Shown one piece after another: positions 1 to 11,139 of a DNA stretch of 25,095 nt. The DNA lies in assembly GCA_947259605.1 (NCBI GenBank), contig CAMYMX010000003.1, positions 1-25,095 on the forward strand. The letters run 5' to 3'. This DNA is from an uncultured Polyangiaceae bacterium (lineage in GTDB: Bacteria > Myxococcota_A > Polyangia > Polyangiales > Houyiibacteriaceae). Within the stretch, counting starts at the first letter, position 1. The number at the start of each line of letters is the position of its first letter. A program made the position numbers and the translations under genes. Under the pieces are notes generated by a model. It was not told the DNA's origin. It did no database searches and saw nothing but the letters and a program-made list of their open reading frames with translations.

Positions 1-2807
<2,807 letters not shown>

Positions 2808-2891
2808 CTGCTTCAAACCTCATCTTCGAGAACTCGCGTAATGACCTTAAAAGGTGGCATGCGCCCGTAGTTCAGCGCACGCCTTCCACCG

Positions 2892-2952
2892 TTGGCGAGT
2901 GCGTTCCCAAGCCTGATATACTCCTGATGGGTTAAGCTACTATGCTTAGACT
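2892..2952 (+). promoter_or_regulatory. Candidate promoter region between metH and the GGDEF gene
   Basis: Two -10-like elements are visible on the plus strand. TATACT (2917-2922) has TTGGCG (2892-2897) 19 bp upstream. TAGACT (2947-2952) lies 12 nt before the ATG at 2965 and resembles hexamers in front of ilvD and the sulfotransferase. CCTGAT is directly repeated at 2912-2917 and 2923-2928, 11 bp apart (one helical turn), overlapping the first -10 candidate. A short dyad, TAAGC/GCTTA (2933-2937/2944-2948), abuts the second. A weak imperfect hairpin (GGTGG 2853-2857 with CCACC 2886-2890) lies further left. I see no cobalamin or SAM riboswitch signature for metH. Promoter identity is inference only. 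Confidence 0.3.
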
Positions 2953-2964
2953 GGTGTGCTTGCA

Positions 2965-4020
2965 ATGAATTCCAATCGATTGGCTTTTGGTACGGCGTGG
3001 ATTCGCTTCTTGTTAGCAGCCTGCGGGATTTGGCTGGTCCCCCTCTTGTATCCGCCGATGGCCGCGCATCGTTGGGTGTTCATCGCCTACGCCGGCGTCG
3101 CGATCGTCGAGCAGTTCTTGATTTGGCGCGACATCGCCAATCCATGGCGCCCGGTTCTCGGCGGAATTCTCGATATGGCGCTGCTCACATTCATCGTTCA
3201 GCGCGTCGGCTCTTCCCGGACGGTCATGGTGGCGCTCTACTTCGTCGCAGGAATCGTGAGCTCGCTCGTCGTGACACCAAGAATGGGTGTCTTGCTTTCG
3301 GCCATAGGGGCGGCGATGTATTCGGCGGTCGTCATGATGGAGGTCCGCGGCGTGTTGCCGTTCGCTCCGGATGGACCCGCCTGGATGCAGTCGGGACGAC
3401 CCAGTCCCATCGACGGCTTCTTGCAGGCCGTCCTGGTCACCACACTTCTGATGTTTGGCACCGCCATCGTGGCGACGCTGATTCGGAAGATCAACCAGCG
3501 CGAAACCGAGCTGGTGGTCGCCAACGAGCGCCTCGGGGAGCTGTCACGGCAGGACCCACTGACGAAGCTCTGGAATCGTCGTCACATTTTGAGCCACATC
3601 GAGCAAGGACTTGCCTGGTTGAACCGCGGAAGGCCGATGGCTGTCGTGATGATCGACCTCGACCAGTTCAAGCGGGTCAACGACACGCGTGGCCACCTCG
3701 AAGGGGATCAAGTGCTCAAGAGCGTCGCCGAAGCGCTCCGACGGTCGACGCGTGAGGTCGATGTCGCCGGCCGATATGGCGGCGACGAGTTCGTGATCGT
3801 GCTGCAGGACACGAATCAGGATGAAGGGCGCGTGGCGGGGAACCGTTTCGTGACGGCGATCCGGGAAGTTGGCATGAAGTTCGACCCGCTGAAGCCGGTC
3901 ACCGCGAGCGCCGGCTTGAGTATTGCCCGCCCAGGAGACACGGTGGAAGGCGTCTTGAAGCGGGCTGACGATTTCGCATATTCCGCCAAGGGCAAGGGCG
4001 GGAATCGCCTGTGTGGCTAA
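2965..4020 (+). CDS. Membrane-anchored diguanylate cyclase (GGDEF domain)
   Basis: Predicted to make cyclic di-GMP from two GTP at the inner membrane. Residues ~10-175 hold about six hydrophobic segments of no sensory family I can name. A short helical linker (about 176-195) leads into the GGDEF domain (about 196-351), which opens with the usual DPLTKLWNRR. The active-site loop is canonical, RYGGDEF, with GGDEF at 272-276. The inhibitory I-site RxxD is present as R263-EV-D266, five residues before it, and the metal-binding Asp lies in IDLDQFK (about 231). Catalysis and product inhibition therefore both look intact. There is no EAL or HD-GYP domain. An in-frame GTG at 2956 is an alternative start. 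Neither start has a clear ribosome site; ATG is preferred because a -10-like TAGACT sits just upstream. The SDR gene starts 3 nt after the stop, so co-expression is likely. Confidence 0.9.
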   Translation: MNSNRLAFGTAWIRFLLAACGIWLVPLLYPPMAAHRWVFIAYAGVAIVEQFLIWRDIANPWRPVLGGILDMALLTFIVQRVGSSRTVMVALYFVAGIVSSLVVTPRMGVLLSAIGAAMYSAVVMMEVRGVLPFAPDGPAWMQSGRPSPIDGFLQAVLVTTLLMFGTAIVATLIRKINQRETELVVANERLGELSRQDPLTKLWNRRHILSHIEQGLAWLNRGRPMAVVMIDLDQFKRVNDTRGHLEGDQVLKSVAEALRRSTREVDVAGRYGGDEFVIVLQDTNQDEGRVAGNRFVTAIREVGMKFDPLKPVTASAGLSIARPGDTVEGVLKRADDFAYSAKGKGGNRLCG

Positions 4021-4023
4021 ACC

Positions 4024-4875
4024 ATGGTTGACAAAGTCTTGATCGCCGGCTGCGGCGACGTCGGAAACGCACTCGCGGCACGGCTGCTTACCGAAGGCTG
4101 TGAGGTCTGGGGGGTACGCCGCCGAGTCGAGGCGTTGCGCGAAGGAGTCCAGCCTTGGCTCATCGATCTGACTGAGCCGAGCGGCTTCGGCACCCCACCC
4201 GCTGCGTTCGACTACCTTTTCTACGCGGCGAGCGCCGACCGCCGGGACGAAGACCATTATCGCGCGATTTACGTCGACGGTCTTCGGGACCTCTTGGCGG
4301 CCTTGCGAAAAGCAGGCAGCCCCCTTCGCCGCGTCTTTTTCACGTCCAGCACCGCAGTCTACGGCCAAATCGCGGGTGAATGGGTCGACGAGGCCTCAGC
4401 CACCGAACCGCTTGGCTTCAATGGACGCGTTCTCCTGGACGCCGAAGCAATCGTTCGCGAAGCCCCCGAGTTGGGTATCAATGTGCGACTGTCGGGGATT
4501 TACGGCCCTGGAAGAACCCGACTCGTGCAAAAAGTCTGGAACGGCGAGGCCCTCGCGACCAAAAGCTGGACCAACCGCATTCACGTCGAGGACTGCGCAG
4601 GCGCCTTGCATCACCTGATGCGTATCGACAATCCCGAAGCCCTCTATTTGGCGTCCGACGACGAGCCCGCTACGACCGCAGACGTCACGACCTGGCTCAG
4701 CCGCGAGCTCGGTGTTCCTGCACCTCCGGAGCCCGCGACGGACAATCAACCGGAGCGATTGAACAAGCGATGCCGCACCACACGGCTGCGAGATTCTGGG
4801 TACCGCTTCGAGCAACCGACCTTCCGCGAGGGCTATCGGCCAATCGTCCGCGAGTTCCTGCGGCAGCTCAGCTAG
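4024..4875 (+). CDS. NAD(P)-dependent epimerase/dehydratase family protein (YeeZ-like SDR)
   Basis: A 283-residue atypical or extended short-chain dehydrogenase/reductase-fold protein. The Rossmann glycine motif GCGDVG is at residues 9-14, directly after the first beta strand (KVLIAG). The active-site strand reads TSSTAVYGQ (107-115). The usual YxxxK catalytic lysine is absent: Tyr113 is followed by Ala at +4. This is like the YeeZ/YbjT-type branch, whose reactions are mostly unknown, so no substrate can be given. GIYGPGRTR further on is the typical epimerase-family segment. The gene follows the diguanylate cyclase by 3 nt, which suggests translational coupling but gives no functional clue. 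It converges with the parvulin gene 20 nt downstream. Confidence 0.82.
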   Translation: MVDKVLIAGCGDVGNALAARLLTEGCEVWGVRRRVEALREGVQPWLIDLTEPSGFGTPPAAFDYLFYAASADRRDEDHYRAIYVDGLRDLLAALRKAGSPLRRVFFTSSTAVYGQIAGEWVDEASATEPLGFNGRVLLDAEAIVREAPELGINVRLSGIYGPGRTRLVQKVWNGEALATKSWTNRIHVEDCAGALHHLMRIDNPEALYLASDDEPATTADVTTWLSRELGVPAPPEPATDNQPERLNKRCRTTRLRDSGYRFEQPTFREGYRPIVREFLRQLS

Positions 4876-4909
4876 TTCGGCGCGACCGAAGGGCGCTAGC
4901 CAGTTCGGT
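4871..4909. terminator. Possible bidirectional terminator between convergent genes
   Basis: Inverted repeats overlap the end of the SDR gene and the end of the parvulin gene. TTCGG (4876-4880) pairs with CCGAA (4886-4890) across a 5-nt loop, and the flanking GCTAG (4871-4875) pairs with CTAGC (4896-4900), leaving a 5-nt bulge. An alternative stem is ACCGAA (4885-4890) with TTCGGT (4904-4909). No long T tract follows on either strand, so factor-independent termination is only a suggestion. Confidence 0.35.
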
Positions 4910-5216
4910 TAATGATGTGAAAACCGAAGGGCGTTTCTACGACCGCACTCGTATCTCCCACTTCGAGCGCAAACGCGGCATCTTCGAAACCCTTGACCAT
5001 CTGTCCGCGGCCAAAGCCACCGAGGTCACCGCCCGATTGTGCGGATCCGCAATCGGAATGCTGACGCGCGAGGGCGGCGAAGTCCACGCCGTCTTGAAGT
5101 TGTTTCGCGATGTCGGCGATTTGGGTCTGCGCTTCCTCTTTGCTGCGCGTCGCGGAGGACCGCTCCGAGCCTGCGTACATGAGAAGGATGTGCGACGCGT
5201 TGATCTGTTCTGCCAT
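4896..5216 (-). CDS. Parvulin-type peptidyl-prolyl cis-trans isomerase, single domain
   Basis: A 106-residue stand-alone rotamase, close in size to E. coli PpiC. The parvulin signatures are ASHILL at the N-terminus (His9), the central SDCGSAQSGGDLG segment (Cys56 in the usual Cys/Asp position), the hydrophobic pocket around MVKGFEDAAFAL, and the C-terminal PFGFHII (His100). There is no signal peptide or membrane segment, so it should act in the cytoplasm. The ATG at 5216 was chosen because GGGGGAG stands at a good distance upstream; upstream in-frame ATGs (5240, 5222) lack such spacing. It follows menE by 45 nt on the same strand and could be the last gene of the menaquinone unit, but nothing links it functionally. 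Confidence 0.92.
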   Translation of the reverse strand: MAEQINASHILLMYAGSERSSATRSKEEAQTQIADIAKQLQDGVDFAALARQHSDCGSAQSGGDLGGFGRGQMVKGFEDAAFALEVGDTSAVVETPFGFHIINRTG

Positions 5217-5261
5217 GTTCATCTCCCCCGCGAGCTCCACCCTAGCAGACTTCAGCGAAGC

Positions 5262-6656
5262 CTACAGCGCTGAAATCCGCGTCAACTTGCCGCCGCAGAG
5301 TCCCTCGACGGCAACGCGGTCGACCTTCCCCGAGCGATTGAGCGGAAGCGCATCGAGGACGCAGACGCGCTTGGGATGCTTGTACGGCGCGAGCCCCTTC
5401 TCGAGCCGCGTACCAAGGCGTTGGGCGCTGTACCGAGCAGAGTCGATGACGAGAGCGGCCACGACTTCCTCGCCCCAGTCCGCGTGCGGCAGCGAAAAAA
5501 CACAGGCGGATACGATGCCCGGAACGCTTTCGAGCCAGGCTTCGACCTCTTGAGGCGCGACCTTCTCGCCGCCGGTGACGATCAGATCGTCGAGACGCCC
5601 CCCAACCGAGAGCTGCCCGTCCGAGAGAAAAGAACCGAAGTCGCCGGTGCGGAACCAGCCGTCGGGCGTCCAGGAGTCACCGCTGCGATCTTTGCCGAGA
5701 TACCCGTCCATGAGCATGTCGCCGCGGATTTGGATTTCGTCGTCCTCGATTCGAATCTCCGCGCCGGGCAAGACCTCGCCTGAACCGGACCCTCCGCTTT
5801 GTCGGGGCCTTTGCGTCGTCACCTGAGAGCAGGCTTCGGTGCATCCGTACGTCGCGAGCGTCGGAACTCCTCGCTGCTTGGCCCTGACACGAAGCTCGAT
5901 CGGAAACGGCGCGCCGCCAACCAAGACCGCGCGAAGCTCGGGCCCCGGCGTCCAGGCCGGATCTTCCAACAACAGCAGACGGCGAAGCATGGTGGGTACG
6001 ACGCTGAGGAGCGTCACGCGATCCTTGGACATCCGCGAGCTCAGCGCGCGTGGATCGAAGGCACCAGGGCCCAACACGATGCACCGCCTCGCGATGAGCG
6101 AGCGAGTGACGATCGACAGCCCGCCGACGTGGGCGGGCGGCAGGCAAAGGAGCCAACGATCATCGGGAAGCCAGCCGAGATTCGACGCATGTGCGGCTTC
6201 CGACGCCATGAATGCCCGCCGAGACAGCCGGGCTCCGCGAGGTGTGCCGCTCGAACCCGATGTGTAGGCGATGACCAAGGTCTGCTCGGCGGGGGTCGAG
6301 ACCGGCGGCGCGATCGGCTGAGCTGACGTCTCATCGGGAACGCCGACTTCGATCCGATGCGCGGGCTGTGCCTCCTCGAGAATGACGGCCCGTTCACGAT
6401 CTCGGAGGCCCGCGTGTAGCAGGACTGCAGGACAACCGAGCTCGAAGAGAGCGTACAACCAGACGATCGAGTCGACATCGACCTCGGGCGTGAGCGCAAC
6501 CCGGTCGCCACGCTTCACCCCGCCGTCGGCAAGAGAGGCCATCGCGGTGCGAACGCGTGCCGCAACCTCCGCATAGGACCATACCCGGCCACCGGCGATC
6601 AGACAGTCGCGACCGGGATCTTCAATCGCTGCCGCGAGCAGGCTCAGCTCATGCAT
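5262..6656 (-). CDS. menE: o-Succinylbenzoate-CoA ligase
   Basis: Activates o-succinylbenzoate to its CoA thioester in menaquinone synthesis. The 464-residue protein has the ANL-superfamily landmarks in order. The phosphate-binding loop is YTSGSSGTPRGA (131-142; Arg140 where many family members have Lys). The adenine motif is YGCTEACS (270-277). GWFRTGDFG (333-341) carries the ribose-binding Asp. The hinge region is GRLDDLIVTGGEKV (353-366). The A10 lysine is in PLNRSGKVDR (Lys444). Sequence alone would allow another acyl-CoA ligase, but the position directly after menC (8-bp overlap) makes MenE by far the best call. Its start lies inside menC, so translation is coupled. Confidence 0.93.
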   Translation of the reverse strand: MHELSLLAAAIEDPGRDCLIAGGRVWSYAEVAARVRTAMASLADGGVKRGDRVALTPEVDVDSIVWLYALFELGCPAVLLHAGLRDRERAVILEEAQPAHRIEVGVPDETSAQPIAPPVSTPAEQTLVIAYTSGSSGTPRGARLSRRAFMASEAAHASNLGWLPDDRWLLCLPPAHVGGLSIVTRSLIARRCIVLGPGAFDPRALSSRMSKDRVTLLSVVPTMLRRLLLLEDPAWTPGPELRAVLVGGAPFPIELRVRAKQRGVPTLATYGCTEACSQVTTQRPRQSGGSGSGEVLPGAEIRIEDDEIQIRGDMLMDGYLGKDRSGDSWTPDGWFRTGDFGSFLSDGQLSVGGRLDDLIVTGGEKVAPQEVEAWLESVPGIVSACVFSLPHADWGEEVVAALVIDSARYSAQRLGTRLEKGLAPYKHPKRVCVLDALPLNRSGKVDRVAVEGLCGGKLTRISAL

Positions 6657-7722
6657 CGGGGTCCTCTTCGAATCTCAGCCCCAGGCCGGGCGCCTCGTGC
6701 GGGACGATCTGACGTTCCCGAATCGCGGCGATCCGGTGAGGCGGCCAGAGCCCGAGGGCCGGATGCTCCCCTAGCCCGGCTGCAAGCTCGGTTTGCAGCA
6801 CAAGGGCGAGCTCCGCGGTCGCCGCGCGCGCGATCGGGCCATCGAACGTATGCGAGACGAGGTACCGTGCGCCATGTGCCGCCGCTCTTTCCGCGATCTC
6901 GAGGGAAGCGCGCAGCCCGCCCAAGACCGCGGGCTTGAGGACTACTGCAACAATTCGGCCGCTTCCGAGGAGCCGCTGCGAAAGCCCCTCGTCTTGAAGC
7001 GTTTCATCGAGCGCGAAAGGCAGGGGCAGACCCAAGGCGATCGGCCAGTCCTCGGGCGCGACCGGTTCCTCGATCAGCTCCAGCTCCAGCGCTTCGAGCG
7101 CCGCGGCGTGCTGCCGGAGCACCGCAACCGGGATGCGACGGTTCGCATCCAGGCGCAGAGGAAGGGTCGGGTGCGCCTTTCGAACCGCTCGAAGGGCCTC
7201 GATCTCGCGGTCCAAGTCCGCTCCGATCTTGAGCTTCACGTGAGTCGCACCGTCGGCCAGCAGCTCATCGGTCGTTGCGGGCCATACGCTGGGCTCAGAC
7301 GTCATGACCAGGTCTGCGATGGGAACCGCCCGGCGCTCCGCATCGCCCCCGAGGACCCGGTGCATAGGCTCTTGGCGCGTATGGCCGAGCCAATCGAGCA
7401 GGGCCGTCTCGAGCGCGAATCGAGAGGAAGCTTGGTGCAGCGGATGCGCCGCAAACGCACCGACGAGGATCTCCAAAGGACTGGCGAGTGGGTCGACGAG
7501 AACGGGCTCGTGCGTCAGGCGCTGTAGCTCGTCGGCGACCTCCGCGATCGAATCGGGCGAGTAGCCCGGCAAAGGTGAAGCCTCTCCGAGCCCGGTCGTC
7601 CCGTCGCTGCGCATGAGCCGAAGCACGGCGAATGACCGTTTCGCAACGCCCTCCGCGCCACCGACGAGCGCGTCTGAGAGCCCTCCCTCCAACAGGTCAA
7701 TCTGGGCGTGAAGGTCGGTCAT
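6649..7722 (-). CDS. menC: o-Succinylbenzoate synthase (enolase superfamily)
   Basis: Dehydrates SHCHC to o-succinylbenzoate. The 357-residue protein has the muconate-lactonizing subgroup layout: a capping domain (about 1-125) and a barrel. The KxK catalytic pair is VKLKIG (Lys163/Lys165). The metal ligands fall in RLDANR (Asp192), IEEP (Glu218/219) and LDET (Asp239/Glu240). The opposite catalytic lysine is Lys263 in VLKPAVLGG. All essential residues are visible. Dipeptide epimerases share this fold, but the men operon settles the identity. The start overlaps the menA stop (ATGA), and the end overlaps the menE start by 8 bp. Confidence 0.94.
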   Translation of the reverse strand: MTDLHAQIDLLEGGLSDALVGGAEGVAKRSFAVLRLMRSDGTTGLGEASPLPGYSPDSIAEVADELQRLTHEPVLVDPLASPLEILVGAFAAHPLHQASSRFALETALLDWLGHTRQEPMHRVLGGDAERRAVPIADLVMTSEPSVWPATTDELLADGATHVKLKIGADLDREIEALRAVRKAHPTLPLRLDANRRIPVAVLRQHAAALEALELELIEEPVAPEDWPIALGLPLPFALDETLQDEGLSQRLLGSGRIVAVVLKPAVLGGLRASLEIAERAAAHGARYLVSHTFDGPIARAATAELALVLQTELAAGLGEHPALGLWPPHRIAAIRERQIVPHEAPGLGLRFEEDPDA

Positions 7723-8609
7723 GAAACGATCCCAATCGCCAAGAGAACCCCGAACACAGAGAGCAGCTTCGCGGTGGCAGCAAGCGTTTGATTGAGAGCC
7801 ACGCCCCGGTCATTCACGACCGATCGAAACAGCCGCAGAGCCCACGGGAGGGTCAGTAAGGGAAGGCAGACCCAGACGCTGCTCCGGCCGAGGACGTACA
7901 GGACGATCGGTGTTGCGTAGGAGGCGAGCAGGAGCAGAGCGTACTCTTGGACGCCGCTGGATCTGCCAAATCGAACCACGAGCGTCGTTTTGCCGGCCCG
8001 GCGGTCGCCTTCGAAATCGCGAACGTTGTTCACCACCAGAATCCCCGTTGCCAGGGCGCCGATCGGAATTGAAGCAAGCCAGGCGGTTTCTGGAACGTAG
8101 AGCGCCTGGACGAAAGTCGTCCCACAAACGGCGACGAACCCGAAGAACACCATCACGAAAACGTCACCTAATCCATTGTAGGCGAGCGGAAATGGGCCGC
8201 CGGTATAGGCAAGACCCGCGGCCATCGACGCCAGGCCGATGGCGACCACCGCCGGCCCAGCGATTGAGGTGAGGTAGACGCCCGTACCGAGCGCAAGTGC
8301 GAAAGAAACGATGATCCCACGACGGAGCTGCGCCACGCTGAGCAGACCGGCTTGCGCAGCACGCGTGGGTCCTAGCCGCTCCTCGGTGTCGGCTCCTTTC
8401 TCGAAGTCGAACATGTCGTTTGCAAAGTTCGTCGCAATCTGAATCAAGAACGCGCCAATGAGCGCAGCCAACGCGGCGTCCCAGCGAAAACCGCCTACCC
8501 GCCACGCACAGGCGGTCCCCACTGCAACAGGCGCAAAAGCCGCTGTCAGCGTGGCCGGGCGCGCTGCCATGATCCACGCGCCGACCGAGCCAGGGGCAAC
8601 GTCGCTCAT
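7719..8609 (-). CDS. menA: 1,4-Dihydroxy-2-naphthoate polyprenyltransferase
   Basis: Integral membrane UbiA-family enzyme that attaches the polyprenyl tail to DHNA, giving demethylmenaquinone. It has 296 residues and about eight or nine hydrophobic segments. The first Asp-rich motif is NFANDMFDFEKG (Asn61, Asp65, Asp68) and the second is VRDFEGD (Asp198, Asp202); both bind the Mg-diphosphate of the prenyl donor. TRAAQAG and the NN-VRD region are typical of MenA rather than UbiA. The donor is presumably the product of the polyprenyl synthase seven genes upstream in the same unit. The start overlaps the menH stop as ATGA. Confidence 0.94.
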   Translation of the reverse strand: MSDVAPGSVGAWIMAARPATLTAAFAPVAVGTACAWRVGGFRWDAALAALIGAFLIQIATNFANDMFDFEKGADTEERLGPTRAAQAGLLSVAQLRRGIIVSFALALGTGVYLTSIAGPAVVAIGLASMAAGLAYTGGPFPLAYNGLGDVFVMVFFGFVAVCGTTFVQALYVPETAWLASIPIGALATGILVVNNVRDFEGDRRAGKTTLVVRFGRSSGVQEYALLLLASYATPIVLYVLGRSSVWVCLPLLTLPWALRLFRSVVNDRGVALNQTLAATAKLLSVFGVLLAIGIVS

Positions 8610-9358
8610 CGCTGCGCGAGCTCCGCCGCGCGCGTCAGCACCGTGGCAACGACCGAAGGGGCCTCGAGCAAGACATTGTGCCCCACGCCATCGACCAGCT
8701 CCGACTGTACGCGAACGTTTTGATCTGCGAGCTCCTTGGCAATCTTGGAAAACTTGATGTCGAGCGAGCCGGTGATGAGCGTCACCGGGACTTCCAGCGA
8801 CGCCATCGCCGCACGAAAGTTCGGCATCTCAGCCAGGCCCAGCACCTCGAGCGATCGAGCCAAACCCTCCGGATCGTGGGCAAGCCGGCACTCGCGCTGC
8901 TCGGCCAGCAGATTCGGGGGGAGACTTCGTTGACTCGCGAAGAGGGGAAGCGCCTCCCACGTCTCGATGAACGCCGCCAGACCTTCCTCCCGGAGTAGGC
9001 GAGCGCGGCCGGCATCGAGAGCGCGGCGCTCGTATCGATCGGATGCCCCATCGAGCCCAGGATGAAGCCCAACCAGCACCGCACCGTCGAACATGCTTGG
9101 CGCGCGGCTCAGCATACCCAGCGCAACTCGCGCACCCAGCGAATATCCACAAAGGAGCCGCGGGCGTTCGACGTCAGCCAAGAGCGCCAGAAGCCGTGAA
9201 ACCTCTCCTTCGAATGAGTTGGCTGCCCTACCCCGCCAATCGCCACCGTGGCCGCTCAACTCAGGAATGAAGCGTTGCTGGTCGACGCCGAGGTGACGGA
9301 CGACTCGGCGGTAGCTTTCGGGCGAGCCCGTGAAGCCGTGCAGCAGTGTCCACATCAA
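8606..9358 (-). CDS. menH: SHCHC synthase, MenH-type alpha/beta hydrolase
   Basis: Eliminates pyruvate from SEPHCHC, the MenD product, to give SHCHC. The 250-residue alpha/beta hydrolase begins directly with the oxyanion strand LLHGFTGS (5-12). The nucleophile is Ser73 in CGYSLGAR, the acid Asp200 in ITGSLD, and the base His227 in GVGHNV, so the triad is complete. The SGHGG turn (35-39) is also typical of MenH. The fold alone does not define the substrate; the placement between menD and menA with ATGA overlaps on both sides does. The start MMWTL coincides with the menD stop, leaving almost no N-terminal extension. Confidence 0.92.
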   Translation of the reverse strand: MMWTLLHGFTGSPESYRRVVRHLGVDQQRFIPELSGHGGDWRGRAANSFEGEVSRLLALLADVERPRLLCGYSLGARVALGMLSRAPSMFDGAVLVGLHPGLDGASDRYERRALDAGRARLLREEGLAAFIETWEALPLFASQRSLPPNLLAEQRECRLAHDPEGLARSLEVLGLAEMPNFRAAMASLEVPVTLITGSLDIKFSKIAKELADQNVRVQSELVDGVGHNVLLEAPSVVATVLTRAAELAQR

Positions 9359-11139
9359 GACGCCTCGCGCTGCAGCGCCCGTTCGACGCGCGCGACGAGA
9401 TCGCGCCCCTGATTCAGCGCGCTCCGTGGCGGCACCGCCGCCTCGATCACGGTGCAGCCTTCTTGGGCGTATCCGAGATCGAGCGCCTGACGGAAGCCGG
9501 TTACCGTGTCGACGCTGTGAAACTCACAACCATAGACCAGAGCGGCGCACTCGAGGTCTGCATCGTGCGGCGTCGTGAAATACGGCAGCCACGCCTCCTT
9601 GCCGTCCTGCGCGATTGGCAGCTGTTCGAAGATACGGCCGCCGCCGTTGTTGACCACGGCGATCACCAACGGGCCGCTGACCCGAGAGGCGAGTTGCAGC
9701 CCATTGAGGTCGTGTAGAAAGCTCACGTCCCCGATCAGTAGTGTGGTTGCTCCGTCCACCCACGAGGCAACGCCTGCGGCGCCGGATACGACGCCGTCGA
9801 TTCCGCTCACGCCCCGCTGGGAACACACCGCCAATAGCTTTTTGCTTGGCGGCACCCATCGGTCGACGTCGCGAATCGGCAGGCTGTTGCCCAAGACGAG
9901 GGCGCTCGGGTCGGGGACCGCATCGAGCAACGCGCGCGCGACGCCGGCCTGGGTCAGCGAATCGCCGGCCTGAGCAAGTATCGCCGAGACCTCGTCCCAC
10001 ACCGCTGACTCGGCCCAGTGAAAGCCAGCAACGAAGTCTTCGTCTCGGCGGGCGGGGCTGAAGTCGAATCCGCAAAGCGCCGTGAGGAAGGAGCCGATAT
10101 CGGCCTGAACGATCGCCTCCGCGGTCGAGTTCGGATCTGCCCATTGCCAAGGATGCACGACGATGCGGCGGATCCGATGGGCGGCGCAAAGCCGCTCCCA
10201 ACCTCTGGAAATCGGGCTTGCACCGAGTTGCAAGACGAAGTCCGGTAGACACATCGACGTCCCGCTCTCCGTTTGCCAAATCGTGTCGAACGCACCGAGC
10301 GCTCGAGACTTCGCCCAGCACCGAAACTGGCTCGTCGTTTCCGCAAGCACGACCGCGCCGGTGCGCTCAGCTAGCTGATCGAGCGCGTCGACGAACATCG
10401 AGCTTCGCAAATCAGAAGGACCACACAGAATCACGGGTCGTACGGCCGCATCGAGCGCGTCGGCTACTGCATTCACCACCAAAGGGGAGACGTGCTCGAC
10501 CAACTTCGGATCGAGCGGTCGCGCACGATGGACCTCGGTGAGCGGCTCGCCCAAGATGGCACCGACTCGTGCCTGCACTTCACCGGTTACTGGGGCAGGC
10601 TCTAGCGGTTTTCGGGCCTGGGCGTTGAGGTGTACGGGACCGGGTTTGACGCCCAGGGCTTCGGATACCGCCTGTGCAACCACACGCTTGACGGCGCGCA
10701 AACTGGTCGCGTCGTCGCGCGGTTCCCCCAGGTTCGCGAAGAAGCGGACTTTGTTTCCATACAAGTGAATCTGATCGGTCGTTTGGTTTGCGCCGCAGCC
10801 GTGCAGCTCGGGCGGCCGATCGGCGGAAAGCACGACGACCGGCACTCCGCCCTCACTCGCCTCGATGACTGCCGGGAAATAGTTGGCCGGCGCGCTTCCG
10901 GACGTGCACAAGAGGAGTGACGGACGCAAGGTCCGGCGCGCCTGGCCGAGCGCAAAATACGCAGCCGAGCGCTCATCGAGCGCGCTGGTGCAATCAAGCG
11001 CTTCGTTCTCGAGGGCGGCGATGACGAACGGCGTGGAGCGCGACCCTGGACTGATGACCGCATCCGTGATGCCGGCTTGGACGAAGCTGTCGATGACGAG
11101 CGTCGCCCACGCGGTTTGTAGCTCAGCGGCTGTCCCCAT
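9355..11139 (-). CDS. menD: SEPHCHC synthase (MenD, thiamine diphosphate-dependent)
   Basis: Condenses isochorismate with 2-oxoglutarate, releasing CO2. Its 594 residues are a normal MenD length. The N-terminal Pyr domain has SPGSRSTPF (30-38) and the cofactor-activating Glu56 in LDERSAAYFALG. The C-terminal PP domain has the ThDP/Mg motif GDVSFLHDLNGL (470-481) ending in NNGGGRIF (497-504), the form characteristic of MenD. The ATG at 11139 has AGGAG about 7 nt upstream. This start lies inside menF, giving a 17-bp overlap, the longest in the operon. The gene is intact. Confidence 0.97.
   Translation of the reverse strand: MGTAAELQTAWATLVIDSFVQAGITDAVISPGSRSTPFVIAALENEALDCTSALDERSAAYFALGQARRTLRPSLLLCTSGSAPANYFPAVIEASEGGVPVVVLSADRPPELHGCGANQTTDQIHLYGNKVRFFANLGEPRDDATSLRAVKRVVAQAVSEALGVKPGPVHLNAQARKPLEPAPVTGEVQARVGAILGEPLTEVHRARPLDPKLVEHVSPLVVNAVADALDAAVRPVILCGPSDLRSSMFVDALDQLAERTGAVVLAETTSQFRCWAKSRALGAFDTIWQTESGTSMCLPDFVLQLGASPISRGWERLCAAHRIRRIVVHPWQWADPNSTAEAIVQADIGSFLTALCGFDFSPARRDEDFVAGFHWAESAVWDEVSAILAQAGDSLTQAGVARALLDAVPDPSALVLGNSLPIRDVDRWVPPSKKLLAVCSQRGVSGIDGVVSGAAGVASWVDGATTLLIGDVSFLHDLNGLQLASRVSGPLVIAVVNNGGGRIFEQLPIAQDGKEAWLPYFTTPHDADLECAALVYGCEFHSVDTVTGFRQALDLGYAQEGCTVIEAAVPPRSALNQGRDLVARVERALQREAS

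Noticed and set aside
2808..2964. Cobalamin, SAM or SAH riboswitch upstream of metH
   Set aside because: The gap is only ~157 bp, and I could not find the conserved B12-box or other riboswitch cores on the minus strand.
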